Numbered from the stretch's first letter, positions 1 through 6,891 are shown. The stretch: 10,933 bases of DNA from Alistipes sp. (GCA_017934845.1 JAGBIR010000196.1:1-10933); one strand, 5' to 3'. A program made the numbers and translations. The notes: generated by a model from the letters alone, not told the origin.

Positions 1-45
1 ATTCCCTCCAAACCTCCCTTTGACAAAGGGAGGCTATAAATTGGC
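1..45. repeat. Palindromic interspersed repeat, intact copy (may begin before the window)
   Basis: Positions 13-22 (CCTCCCTTTG) and 24-33 (CAAAGGGAGG) are perfect 10-bp inverted arms around a single A at 23. The flank ATTCCCTCCAAA at 1-12 recurs at 118-129, so the repeat unit is wider than the hairpin. It lies downstream of the 3' end of the minus-strand DciA/recF pair. There is no T-run after either arm, so it does not look like an intrinsic terminator. It resembles the short palindromic repeats scattered between genes in many gut bacteria. Copy number in the genome cannot be judged here. Confidence 0.65.
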
Positions 46-92
46 TTGACGACATTTAGCGGATGATTTGCGACTACCAGTCTGCTTTTTTT

Positions 93-107
93 ATGCCCAT
101 AGGGCAT
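93..107. other. Short perfect hairpin of unknown role
   Basis: ATGCCC (93-98) and GGGCAT (102-107) flank the loop ATA. A run of seven T precedes it on the plus strand, which is the wrong side for a plus-strand terminator and gives an A-run after the stem on the minus strand. It sits between the two palindromic repeat copies. It could be part of the 3' region of the minus-strand transcript or of a decayed mobile element. Confidence 0.3.
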
Positions 108-117
108 CTATACTTAC

Positions 118-144
118 ATTCCCTCCAAACCTCCCTCTGGCAAA
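118..144. repeat. Half copy of the palindromic repeat
   Basis: The 19 bases at 118-136 are identical to 1-19, and the next 8 (CTGGCAAA) match 20-27 (TTGACAAA) with two changes. The right arm GGGAGG is missing and is replaced by AAGAATG, so this copy can no longer fold. Copies at 1 and 118 are direct repeats 117 bp apart. ACATTC at 116-121 and GAATGT at 146-151 are inverted around this copy and may be its borders. The repeat ends about 30 bp from the stop codon of the DciA-like gene. Confidence 0.6.
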
Positions 145-173
145 AAGAATGTTAAAATCGAGAGAACAATTCC

Positions 174-464
174 CTACCTGATAATCACCACATTAACGAA
201 TTTTACGCCTGCGAGGCGGTTGAGTTCCGAGGCGATAGAATCGCGGCGCAGGAAGAGTTCGTGGCGGATGGCACTCGACGTGATTCGGGCATACAAAACA
301 TACCGCTCGAGTCGCAGCTCGACGGTCGCCGCAGCGGCACGTTCGCCCACCACCTCGCGCCATGTCTCGGGCAGGCGTCCCTCGGCTATCTTCGCAGCTA
401 TATAGGGTTGCGAGAAGAACTCCTGCAACACATCGCCAATTGGCTGTGCATTAGTGCGTTTCAT
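174..464 (-). CDS. DUF721 protein, DciA-like replicative helicase loader/operator
   Basis: This 96-residue protein matches the DUF721/DciA pattern: an N-terminal helix with IGDVLQEFF (residues 9-17), the conserved Trp-containing segment PETWREVVGERAAAAT (residues 32-47), then beta-strand and helix segments around LYARITSSAIRHEL and a closing strand VNVVIIR. DciA proteins interact with the replicative helicase DnaB and occur where dnaC/dnaI-type loaders are absent; that is family knowledge. The start ATG overlaps the recF stop in an ATGA arrangement (461-464), indicating translational coupling. The stop is TAG at 174-176. At 96 residues it is the short, single-domain form. I see no clear terminator downstream, only palindromic repeats. 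Confidence 0.8.
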   Translation of the reverse strand: MKRTNAQPIGDVLQEFFSQPYIAAKIAEGRLPETWREVVGERAAAATVELRLERYVLYARITSSAIRHELFLRRDSIASELNRLAGVKFVNVVIIR

Positions 465-1549
465 CGTTTGACGTCGCCTCCCTCGACCATAAACAGAGAG
501 TAGTCGCGGCCGGCACGACCGAGGATTCCCTCCAAGCGCACCTTATTACAGTCGGTGATACAAATCTGGCCAAAATCGTCACCCGAAATCAGCGAAAGCA
601 ACTTCTCGACACGGCCCATATCGAGCTTATCGAACAGGTCGTCGAGCAGCAGAATAGGCTTCTCGCCAATGGCCTCGGCAACAAGGCGATACTGCGCCAG
701 CTTGAGTGCAATCAAGAAGGATTTTTGCTGTCCCTGCGAGCCATATTTTCGAAGCGGATAGCCGCCAATGCGAAACACCACATCGTCACGATGCACTCCC
801 GAGGTGGTAAACTGATTGACAATATCCCTTTCGCGCGAGCGCAGCAAAAGGTCACTCATAGGCATCTCGGCAAGTTCCGAGCGATAGGTCATCTCGACCT
901 GCTCGCGATCATCAGCCAGCACTTTATAATACTCAGCCACAAGAGGTTGCATCTGCTCGATAATTCGGCGACGCACCTCGTAAACCCGCGTTGCATGCTC
1001 CTCCAACTGCATATCATAAATCTGCAACATCGACTCATCGGACGAAGTTTTCAGGAAGCGGTTACGCTCGGCCAGCACCGCATTATAACGCATCATAGAT
1101 TGCAGGTAGGCCCTATCGATTTGCGAAATAAAACTATTCAGATAACGACGTCGCTCCTCGGCAGCATCGGTAATAAGTTCGCTATCCTGCGGCGAAACGA
1201 TTACCACCGGGAAGCAACCCACGTGGTCGGCCAGACGTTCATACTCCTTGCCATTGCGCTTAAGAACCTTACCACCGCGGCGCGAAAACGAACAGTTGAC
1301 CAGCTCGGCACGATCGTCGTCGGTAAGATACGATCCTTCGGTAACGAAGAACTCCTCGCCGTGATGCACACTCTGGCCGTCGGTCATCGTGAGCGCCGAC
1401 TTCGACATCGACAAATAGTAAATCGCATCGAGGACGTTGGTTTTGCCGGCTCCGTTATCGCCCACAAAACAGTTGATTCCGTCCGACAAACTTATGTCGG
1501 CCTGCTGGATATTCTTGAAATTTATGAGCAACAACTTTTTTAGTCGCAT
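461..1549 (-). CDS. recF: DNA replication and repair protein RecF
   Basis: This 362-residue SMC-like ATPase loads RecA at gaps through RecO/RecR and helps restart stalled forks. Visible motifs are Walker A GDNGAGKT (residues 30-37), the ABC signature GSQGQQKS (270-277) and Walker B ILLLDDLFDKLD (299-310). The opening MRLKKLLLINFKNIQQADIS is the typical RecF N terminus. The length fits the family (about 350-375). A TAACTTTG box on the minus strand at 1588-1595 lies about 40 bp upstream of the ATG. The DciA-like gene follows with a 4-nt overlap. The gene diverges from the TPR gene at 1732. In Bacteroidetes recF is commonly not attached to dnaA-dnaN, and this window fits that. Confidence 0.95.
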   Translation of the reverse strand: MRLKKLLLINFKNIQQADISLSDGINCFVGDNGAGKTNVLDAIYYLSMSKSALTMTDGQSVHHGEEFFVTEGSYLTDDDRAELVNCSFSRRGGKVLKRNGKEYERLADHVGCFPVVIVSPQDSELITDAAEERRRYLNSFISQIDRAYLQSMMRYNAVLAERNRFLKTSSDESMLQIYDMQLEEHATRVYEVRRRIIEQMQPLVAEYYKVLADDREQVEMTYRSELAEMPMSDLLLRSRERDIVNQFTTSGVHRDDVVFRIGGYPLRKYGSQGQQKSFLIALKLAQYRLVAEAIGEKPILLLDDLFDKLDMGRVEKLLSLISGDDFGQICITDCNKVRLEGILGRAGRDYSLFMVEGGDVKR

Positions 1550-1587
1550 ATACCTATTATTTAACTATTCATAACCGTTTCTTACGA

Positions 1588-1595
1588 CAAAGTTA
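1588..1595 (-). promoter_or_regulatory. Bacteroidetes -7 box for recF-dciA
   Basis: The minus strand reads TAACTTTG, which fits the Bacteroidetes -7 consensus TAnnTTTG. Initiation would give a 5' leader of roughly 30 nt before the recF ATG at 1549. A -33 TTTG at the usual spacing is not evident; a TTGAC lies closer than normal (1605-1609 on the plus strand). Confidence 0.5.
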
Positions 1596-1680
1596 CAATT
1601 TTTAGTCAACATTCCGTATTTTTCCGCACATCAAATCTCATTTTCAGCCTCGGTTTATGTGTTTTTTGCGTTTTTTATTA

Positions 1681-1688
1681 TACTTTTG
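1681..1688 (+). promoter_or_regulatory. Bacteroidetes -7 box for the TPR gene
   Basis: TACTTTTG fits TAnnTTTG. The start codon is at 1732, giving a leader of about 35-40 nt. A TTTG occurs at 1665-1668 but only 12 nt upstream, shorter than the usual -33 spacing. The recF and TPR promoters are thus back to back within about 90 bp and could share a control region. Confidence 0.5.
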
Positions 1689-1731
1689 CAGTTTGAATAC
1701 AGGAATATTAACTAAAAATATTATAAAAATT

Positions 1732-2409
1732 ATGGCAAAACAGGTAATGACTCCCCAGGAGGAGGCTCTGGCAAATGCACAGACACAGACCGAGAACTTT
1801 TTTGAGAAGCACAGCAAGATGGTTGTAATCGCAATGATTGCCATCTTCGCATTGGCAGCCGTAGTATTCGGCTACAAGAAGCTCATCAGCGAACCCCGCA
1901 TGAACGCTGCACAGGAGATGCTCTACAAGGCACAGTACAACTTTGAGCAGCAGAACGGCGATATCGCATTGGCTTTGAATGGTGACGAGAATACTCCGGG
2001 CTTCGCTCAGGTTGCCGAGCAGTATGGCAACACCCCCGCAGGTAACTTGGCTAACCTCTACGCTGCAGCTTGCTCAATCCGTTTGGGTGACTTCGACGCA
2101 GCACAGAGCTACATCGCAAAGTTCAAGAAGGTTAAGGGTACTCCGGGTGAGATTGTAAACGCAATGGCTGCCGGTTTGAAGGGCGACATCGCTGTTGAGA
2201 AGGGCGACAACGCTGCTGCAGCTGCTGCTTTCGAGGCTGCTGCAAAGCTCAGCGACAATGGCTACACAGCTCCTTTGTACTTGCGCAAGGCTGCTCAGGC
2301 TTACAAGGCTGCAGGTAACGAGGCTAAGGCACAGGAGTGCTTGGAGATTTTGCTCGACAAGTATCCCGCAAGCCCCGAGTCAAACGAGGCTCTTAAGTTG
2401 TCGAAATAA
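1732..2409 (+). CDS. Membrane-anchored tetratricopeptide repeat protein
   Basis: This 225-residue protein starts MAKQVMTPQEEALANAQ. It has a short N-terminal cytoplasmic stretch, one transmembrane helix at about residues 30-48 (MVVIAMIAIFALAAVVFGY), and a C-terminal part rich in Ala, Tyr and Leu helices of TPR type (for example AGNLANLYAAACSIRLGDFDAA and APLYLRKAAQAYKAAGNEAKAQ, each cut here to short helices). The layout resembles YfgM-type proteins, which associate with the Sec translocon, but that role is inferred from architecture only. The ATG at 1732 is chosen because a longer in-frame start at 1657 would lie upstream of the promoter. The gene is followed after 37 bp by the lumazine synthase-like gene. 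Ala-rich tracts near residues 155-170 come from repetitive GCTGCT/GCAGCT codons. Confidence 0.75.
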   Translation: MAKQVMTPQEEALANAQTQTENFFEKHSKMVVIAMIAIFALAAVVFGYKKLISEPRMNAAQEMLYKAQYNFEQQNGDIALALNGDENTPGFAQVAEQYGNTPAGNLANLYAAACSIRLGDFDAAQSYIAKFKKVKGTPGEIVNAMAAGLKGDIAVEKGDNAAAAAAFEAAAKLSDNGYTAPLYLRKAAQAYKAAGNEAKAQECLEILLDKYPASPESNEALKLSK

Positions 2410-2446
2410 TTAATCGTCGAGCAGGGTTATCACAACTAATAACAAG

Positions 2447-2848
2447 GTGGGTAAATTTAAGATTGGCATAGTATCGGTCGATGAGCATACCTCTTTCGTG
2501 CAGCGCAATATGGCCGCAACGATCGAGAGCTTGAAGGCTTTGGGCTGCAGCGAGCAGAATATTCTTGTTCGCCACGCTCCTCGCCTGACGAACGTCGCTA
2601 TGGTCGTACAGTTCTTTGCCGAATACACCGACGTTGATGCAGTTGTGGTACTTACCGAGCGAGATGATTCGGCCGAGTATGCTACGATGCTCTACGCAGT
2701 GAGCAAATTGCAGATTATGTGGAATATGCCCGTCGTAATAGGCGATTGCACCACCGCTGCCGATGCCATCGATCTGGTTACGGTCCAGACCGAGATGGAG
2801 GCTGCAGCACCCGAGCATACAGCACCCGACCGTAAATCGATAAACTAA
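2447..2848 (+). CDS. Lumazine synthase-fold protein lacking the catalytic loop (degenerate RibH-like)
   Basis: This 133-residue protein begins at GTG (2447); no ATG suits the fold start. It aligns along RibH: KIGIVSVDEHTSFVQRNM (residues 5-22) for the first strand and helix, IESLKALGCSEQNILVRHAP (26-45), VDAVVVLTERDDSAEYATM (63-81), and NMPVVIGDCTTAADAIDLV (93-111) for the PVxFGVLTxxxxEQA block. True RibH has PGAxE, a GxxIRGxTxH loop with the catalytic His, and an RxG/KGxEAA tail. Here these read PRLTN (45-49), TERDDSAEY (70-78) and no clear counterpart, so lumazine synthase activity is doubtful. It also lacks the usual N-terminal extension. It is 37 bp after the TPR gene and likely cotranscribed. 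It could be a structural shell-forming relative or a repurposed binding protein. No FMN riboswitch is visible upstream. Confidence 0.65.
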   Translation: MGKFKIGIVSVDEHTSFVQRNMAATIESLKALGCSEQNILVRHAPRLTNVAMVVQFFAEYTDVDAVVVLTERDDSAEYATMLYAVSKLQIMWNMPVVIGDCTTAADAIDLVTVQTEMEAAAPEHTAPDRKSIN

Positions 2849-2854
2849 CCAATA

Positions 2855-2894
2855 AAGCGCAACCCTTAGAAAAGAGTGTTGCGCTTATTTTTTT
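2855..2894 (+). terminator. Intrinsic terminator after the TPR/RibH-like operon
   Basis: AAGCGCAAC (2855-2863) pairs with GTTGCGCTT (2878-2886) as a 9-bp stem, with a possible small inner CTT/AAG pairing, followed by a T-rich tract to 2894. It lies 6 bp after the stop of the RibH-like gene. Confidence 0.85.
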
Positions 2895-2947
2895 GCGCGA
2901 GGAGGAATTTAGTAGCTACTTTTTCTCGGCTGTTTCAACTTTTTTCC

Positions 2948-2955
2948 TATCTTTG
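2948..2955 (+). promoter_or_regulatory. Bacteroidetes -7 box for the PurF-like gene
   Basis: TATCTTTG is a perfect TAnnTTTG match between the upstream terminator and the gene. Initiation a few bases later gives a leader of about 65 nt to the ATG at 3028. This placement rules out the much longer in-frame start at 2893, which would lie upstream of the promoter and inside the terminator. No good -33 TTTG is seen. Confidence 0.55.
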
Positions 2956-3027
2956 TCGTGCGCTTACCTGCTTTTGCTGAAAAGTAGGACTTTATATCCA
3001 TACGTATTAACTAACAACACACTCACT

Positions 3028-4449
3028 ATGTCAGGTTTTTTTGGATGTGTTTCTCGCATAGAATGCGTTAACGATGTCTTCTACGGCACCGACTACCACT
3101 CACACCTCGGAACAAAACGTGCCGGTATGGCTTTTGTCGAAAACGGCCTCTTCAAACGCTCGATTCACTCGCTCGAGGATGGTTATTTCCGTAATAAATT
3201 CGAGGCCGAATTACCCAAATTTGGCGAAGCAAATATGGGCGTGGGTGTCATATCCGATAAGGAAGCGCAACCCATAACCATCACTTCGCACATCGGTCGC
3301 TATGCCGTGGCTACGGTGGCACGTATCGACAATATCGACGAGCTGACACAAGAGCTACTCGACAAGAAGCACCATTTTGCCGAGTTGTCGGACTCAAGCA
3401 TTAACGCTTCGGAGCTGGTAGCTATTCTGATTGGTCAGGCGAACTCTATCAAGGAGGGTATCCAGCTGGTATTCAAGAAGATTAAAGGTTCATGTTCGAT
3501 ACTCGTCTTGACCGACCACGCCATATATGCCGCACGCGATAAGTTCGGCCGCACACCTATCTCGATAGGTAAGAACGAGAAGGGATATGTTTGCGCCAGC
3601 GAGAGCTCAAGCTTCGATAATTTGGGCTACAACTTCGTTCGCGACCTCGGCCCGGGCGAGATTGTACGTATGACGGCCGACGGCATCCATCAGGTCGCCG
3701 CTCCGGGCAAGCGTAAGCAGATTTGCTCGTTCTTGTGGGTATATTATGGCTACCCTTCGGCTTGGTACGAGGGTATCAACGTAGAGGATTGCCGCTACCG
3801 TTGTGGTGCTGCCATGGCGCGTCGTGACAAGGACATCGAGCCTGACTTCGCAGCCGGAATACCCGACTCGGGTGTTGGTCACGCAGTAGGTTACGCCAAC
3901 GAAAAGGGAATCCCCTATAAGCGTCCGTTCGTGAAATATACACCTACTTGGCCGCGCAGCTTTATGCCCCAGAATCAGAAGATGCGCGACTTGGTGGCAA
4001 AGATGAAGCTTCTGCCCAACAGCCGCTTCACGCAGGATCAGAAGATTGTATTTATGGACGATAGTATCGTTCGCGGTACGCAGCTTAAGGATAACGTTGT
4101 CAAGCTGTTGGACGCAGGCGTTAAGGAGGTACATATGCGTATTGCCTGCCCGCCACTTATCTACCCTTGTCGATTCCTCAACTTCTCGACATCGCGCAGC
4201 ACCTACGATTTGTATGCGCGTCGCGTGATTCGCGATATGGAGGGTACCGACAACATCCCCGATGAGGTATTTCAGGAGTACGCCAACCCCGATAGCGACA
4301 AGCATAAGGAGATGGTAAATATTATGTGCCGCCACTTGCAGCTCACCTCGCTTAAGTTCCAGCGTCTGGACGACTTGGTCGAGGCCATCGGCCTACCGAA
4401 GGAGGATTTGTGTACTCACTGCTGGGATAACAGCAGCTACGACGAATAA
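3028..4449 (+). CDS. PurF-family protein (amidophosphoribosyltransferase-like) without the N-terminal Cys nucleophile
   Basis: PurF transfers ammonia from glutamine to PRPP in the first step of purine synthesis. This 473-residue relative has an Ntn-type N-terminal half and a phosphoribosyltransferase half. The PRPP loop is intact (MDDSIVRGT, residues 343-351), as are PDSGVGHAVGYA and the flexible-loop-like KYTPTWPRSF. Four cysteines sit where the B. subtilis enzyme binds [4Fe-4S]: C233, C381 (IYPC), C462 and C465 (CTHC). Family members start CGxxG after Met or a propeptide; here it is MSGFFG, so Ser2 replaces the Cys. The glutamine-site motif QHRGQ reads HLGTKRAGM and the HNGN region reads VARIDN. 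The glutaminase may be dead, changed, or use Ser2 as an N-terminal nucleophile. C7 and C13 are near but not aligned. A true PurF is expected elsewhere in the genome. Confidence 0.75.
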   Translation: MSGFFGCVSRIECVNDVFYGTDYHSHLGTKRAGMAFVENGLFKRSIHSLEDGYFRNKFEAELPKFGEANMGVGVISDKEAQPITITSHIGRYAVATVARIDNIDELTQELLDKKHHFAELSDSSINASELVAILIGQANSIKEGIQLVFKKIKGSCSILVLTDHAIYAARDKFGRTPISIGKNEKGYVCASESSSFDNLGYNFVRDLGPGEIVRMTADGIHQVAAPGKRKQICSFLWVYYGYPSAWYEGINVEDCRYRCGAAMARRDKDIEPDFAAGIPDSGVGHAVGYANEKGIPYKRPFVKYTPTWPRSFMPQNQKMRDLVAKMKLLPNSRFTQDQKIVFMDDSIVRGTQLKDNVVKLLDAGVKEVHMRIACPPLIYPCRFLNFSTSRSTYDLYARRVIRDMEGTDNIPDEVFQEYANPDSDKHKEMVNIMCRHLQLTSLKFQRLDDLVEAIGLPKEDLCTHCWDNSSYDE

Positions 4450-4473
4450 GCACAAACTGTCACACAATAAAAT

Positions 4474-4503
4474 ACCCCGTCAGATTGCTCTGGCGGGGTT
4501 TTA
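4474..4503. terminator. Bidirectional terminator between convergent genes
   Basis: ACCCCGTCAGA (4474-4484) pairs with TCTGGCGGGGT (4489-4499), 11 bp with one G-U, around the loop TTGC. TTTT follows on the plus strand, and the AAAA at 4469-4472 gives a T-run on the minus strand. It lies 24 bp after the PurF-like stop and 6 bp after the minus-strand lipoprotein stop, so it can serve both. Confidence 0.9.
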
Positions 4504-4509
4504 TGTCAT

Positions 4510-5010
4510 TTAAGGAACCATATTTGGTTCCAACTCAAAAGGGGTTATATCGATGATTTGGATATTTGCCCGATGGAACTCATCCGTCTCCGACTCCATA
4601 TACAATTCCATTACACCACCCCGAAGGCCATCCCACGAAGCCTTTACCGGTTTATAACCTCGTCGAGTAAATTCGAAGTCTGCTCTCTTATACTTATACA
4701 AATGATCAACATTTAGCACAGTTTCTTCACCTAAATCATATTCAACCACCTCATTATTGGGTAGAGTCATTTTTACATAAATACTATCGAGTGAATACTC
4801 AAGTATTGGTATCCGCTCTTCGCCACGATATGCACGAACGTCAAAACACTGTATCTGAAATTTATAAAAATCTTTCTTTTGGCTACCAACCCAATGCCCC
4901 GGAGCCGTACGTGCAAAGCCTTTATTATCAGACTTTGTAGGCTGCGAAGAGCAAGCAACGTGCGCTGCAAAACAAATGCAAGCAAACAAAATCATTAATA
5001 ATCTTTTCAT
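4510..5010 (-). CDS. Small predicted lipoprotein of unknown function
   Basis: I do not recognise this 166-residue protein. The N terminus MKRLLMILFACICFAAHVAC is a signal peptide with Cys20 as likely lipidation site; the lipobox HVAC is loose, since Leu is usual at -3. After the Cys comes a polar linker (SSQPTKSDNK), then a beta-rich domain with alternating strands (for example YKFQIQCFDVRAYRGEERI, VVEYDLG, DFEFTRRGYKPVKASW, VMELYMESETDE). That suggests a small beta-sandwich or barrel in the periplasm or at a membrane face. It is a single gene transcribed toward the PurF-like gene and shares its terminator. Its codons are more AT-rich and less biased than those of the porin block, suggesting low expression. 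The nearest minus-strand -7-like box is about 290 bp upstream (5301-5308), which is far. Confidence 0.65.
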   Translation of the reverse strand: MKRLLMILFACICFAAHVACSSQPTKSDNKGFARTAPGHWVGSQKKDFYKFQIQCFDVRAYRGEERIPILEYSLDSIYVKMTLPNNEVVEYDLGEETVLNVDHLYKYKRADFEFTRRGYKPVKASWDGLRGGVMELYMESETDEFHRANIQIIDITPFELEPNMVP

Positions 5011-5300
5011 AGCTTAAGATGTTTTAAGTTAGTAAATTAAAGGTCGCGATATAATAAGTTATCTACATCGATACATAAATATACAACTCGCAATTTATAA
5101 ATGCAAATATTTTTCTACTTTATTCGTATTTAATACATAAATATCTTTATAAAGCCGAAAAAAGCCATCACGCACTAATCGTTCAACGGCAAAAAGAATT
5201 CAGCAACAACTACACCCCTTTCTGTCAATAATTGCTACGCCAAAAGGCCTTCAGCTGCCACACAAACGGTGCGAAGTACAAAAAAAACGGTTATGCAACA

Positions 5301-5308
5301 CAAAGATA
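5301..5308 (-). promoter_or_regulatory. Possible minus-strand -7 box
   Basis: The minus strand reads TATCTTTG (TAnnTTTG). It would drive the lipoprotein at 5010 with a leader of about 280 nt, or a short non-coding RNA within the gap. No convincing -33 element was found, and in AT-rich DNA the match may be chance. Confidence 0.3.
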
Positions 5309-5401
5309 TTGCACAATTTATATTTTTTTTATATTTTTATACACTGAAAAATGGATTTAAGTCTAAAAACATATTCATGTAGTCGCTGTTTTATATTGAT
5401 A

Positions 5402-5409
5402 TATTTTTG
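5402..5409 (+). promoter_or_regulatory. Bacteroidetes -7 box for the porin gene
   Basis: TATTTTTG fits TAnnTTTG. Transcription would start near 5415, giving a leader of about 50 nt that is very AT-rich before the ATG at 5467, a common pattern for strongly expressed Bacteroidetes genes. The -33 element is not clear. Confidence 0.5.
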
Positions 5410-5466
5410 ATAGACAAGATATAAACAATTGAATTATACATTATTATTAACTAAAATTTTCAAAAC

Positions 5467-6891
5467 ATGAAAAAACTTTTACTTTCATTGGCACTCGTAG
5501 GTATGAGTGCGGGTGCTTTCGCACAGGAAGCTGAGAAGGCTGACGTCAATCAGTATGGTCAGAAAGTGGAGGCATTGCCCGTGACAGCTGAAGTACAGGA
5601 TGGTATCCTCGTATTCCAGAACAAGCAGGCTAACTACAAAATGTGGTTTGACGTTCGTATTCAGGCCGATGCGGCTGTATATTTTGGTGCTCCCGATTTC
5701 TGCGCCAAAGAGATCGATGGCAAGAGCAATACAAGCCACATTGGTAATGGTATGAGCATCCGCCGCGCACGTTTTGCGGTAAAGGCGCAGCTCAGCAAGT
5801 ATTGGTATGGTGAGATCGATACCGACTGGACAAGCGGTATGCCCGAGATTAAGGATGCTTACGTTGCATTCAACGGCGTTAAGGGTTTGGAGCTTAAGGC
5901 AGGTAACTTCAAGGAGAACTTCTCACTCAGCCGTAACACAACTTCTCGTTACTTGATGTTCATGGAGCGTCCTATGGTTACATCGTTGGCTCCCTCACGT
6001 CACCTCGGTTTCAACGTGAAGTATGCTCACAACTGGTTCTGGCTTTCGGGTGGTGTATTTGGTCCCGAGCTTAAGGGTGCCGAGGAGCAGACTGCCATGG
6101 AGGATGGTAACAAGGATTACGGCTACAACGAGGGTCTTTCATACACCGGTAAGGTTGTATTCCGCCCCTTACACAAGCCGGAGAATGCTTCGTTGCACAT
6201 TGGTGCTGCTGTATCATATCGTAACCCCAAGCTTACATCGACCGACGGTTACTATGTAGGTCGTTTCAGCTCTCGTAACTCAACTAACATCAACCGTAAG
6301 AAGTATCTTGATACCGATGATGTTAAGGGTTTGGATCACGAGGTGGCATGGACTGTTGAGTTGGCTGGTCACTGGAACAAGCTCCGCGTTGAGTCGGCTT
6401 ACATCGCTCGCGGTATGTATCTCGATCGTACTGTAAACGATCTTCCTACACAGTGGGCTCAGGGTTGGTACGTTGAGGGTGGTTTCTTGCTCTTCGGCGG
6501 CAAGCAGAACTACGATGCAGGTGGCGCGAAGTACACTCGTACAACAAGCGAGCATAAGTGGGGCAACTTGGAGCTCACAGCTCGTTACGAGTTCTGTAAC
6601 TTCAACACTGGCGACCTCTTCTCTAACGATGTTACCAAGGCTGGTATCCTCGGTGGTTCGGCAGAGGCTTGGGCAGTTGGTTTGAACTACTACCCCATCA
6701 AGAATGTTAAGATTATGCTTAACTTCCAGCACAACAACAACGACCGCTATGCAAATGCAAAGGGTAAGAGCTATGTAGGTTACGACCTCAATGGCAAGCC
6801 CACAAAGGTTCCCGCAAAGGTTGTTGCAGCAAACGGCAAGGGCGGTGTAGATTACAATATGCTTGCATTGCGTTTCCAGGTAGCATTCTAA
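5467..6891 (+). CDS. Outer-membrane porin, OprP/OprO (Porin_O_P) type
   Basis: This 474-residue protein has a classical signal peptide (MKKLLLSLALVGMSAGAFA, cleavage before QEAEKA near residue 20). The core shows Porin_O_P features: SIRRARFAVKAQL, WYGEIDTDW, EIKDAYVAFNGVKGLELKAGNFKE shortened here to its key part KAGNFKENFSL, and RYLMFMERP followed by APSRHLGF. It ends ALRFQVAF with a C-terminal Phe, the BAM recognition pattern for beta-barrels. In Pseudomonas the family passes phosphate (OprP) and pyrophosphate/polyphosphate (OprO), but many Bacteroidetes members have no known substrate. The codon choice (AAG, GAG, CGT, GGT, TTG) is strongly biased, suggesting high expression. The lamin-tail lipoprotein follows after 36 bp with no promoter or terminator between, so the two form an operon. 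Confidence 0.85.
   Translation: MKKLLLSLALVGMSAGAFAQEAEKADVNQYGQKVEALPVTAEVQDGILVFQNKQANYKMWFDVRIQADAAVYFGAPDFCAKEIDGKSNTSHIGNGMSIRRARFAVKAQLSKYWYGEIDTDWTSGMPEIKDAYVAFNGVKGLELKAGNFKENFSLSRNTTSRYLMFMERPMVTSLAPSRHLGFNVKYAHNWFWLSGGVFGPELKGAEEQTAMEDGNKDYGYNEGLSYTGKVVFRPLHKPENASLHIGAAVSYRNPKLTSTDGYYVGRFSSRNSTNINRKKYLDTDDVKGLDHEVAWTVELAGHWNKLRVESAYIARGMYLDRTVNDLPTQWAQGWYVEGGFLLFGGKQNYDAGGAKYTRTTSEHKWGNLELTARYEFCNFNTGDLFSNDVTKAGILGGSAEAWAVGLNYYPIKNVKIMLNFQHNNNDRYANAKGKSYVGYDLNGKPTKVPAKVVAANGKGGVDYNMLALRFQVAF

Larger units (their letters stand above)
5011..5466. other. AT-rich intergenic region between divergent genes
   Basis: This 456-bp gap separates the minus-strand lipoprotein from the plus-strand porin. 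No coding frame is credible. It is rich in A/T with homopolymer tracts (around 5320-5340 and 5280-5287). It holds one TAnnTTTG box on each strand and an imperfect dyad TGCAA (5294-5298)/TTGCA (5309-5313). The more GC-rich island at about 5180-5290, including AAAAGGCCTT, is unexplained and could be a short RNA or a regulator site. I see no tRNA, riboswitch or terminator in it. Confidence 0.5.

Noticed and set aside
725..1543. A long plus-strand open frame (272 codons) opposite recF
   Set aside because: It is antisense to recF, whose Walker A, signature and Walker B motifs are intact. The plus-strand translation shows no domain or plausible start context.
2900..2910. Strong Shine-Dalgarno-like GAGGAGGAAT
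   Set aside because: No start codon follows at a usable distance, and it lies upstream of the predicted promoter.
2893..3027. An N-terminal extension of the PurF-like protein that looks like a hydrophobic signal
   Set aside because: It would start inside the terminator T-tract and upstream of the TATCTTTG promoter box; PurF-type proteins begin at the MSGFFG equivalent and are cytoplasmic.
2849..3027. Possible FMN or purine riboswitch near the RibH-like and PurF-like genes
   Set aside because: I looked for conserved riboswitch cores and found only a terminator, a promoter box and a short unstructured leader.
3607..4335. A long minus-strand open frame (242 codons) opposite the PurF-like gene
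   Set aside because: The plus frame carries the PRPP loop and Fe-S cysteines. The minus translation has no recognisable motifs and arises from codon bias.
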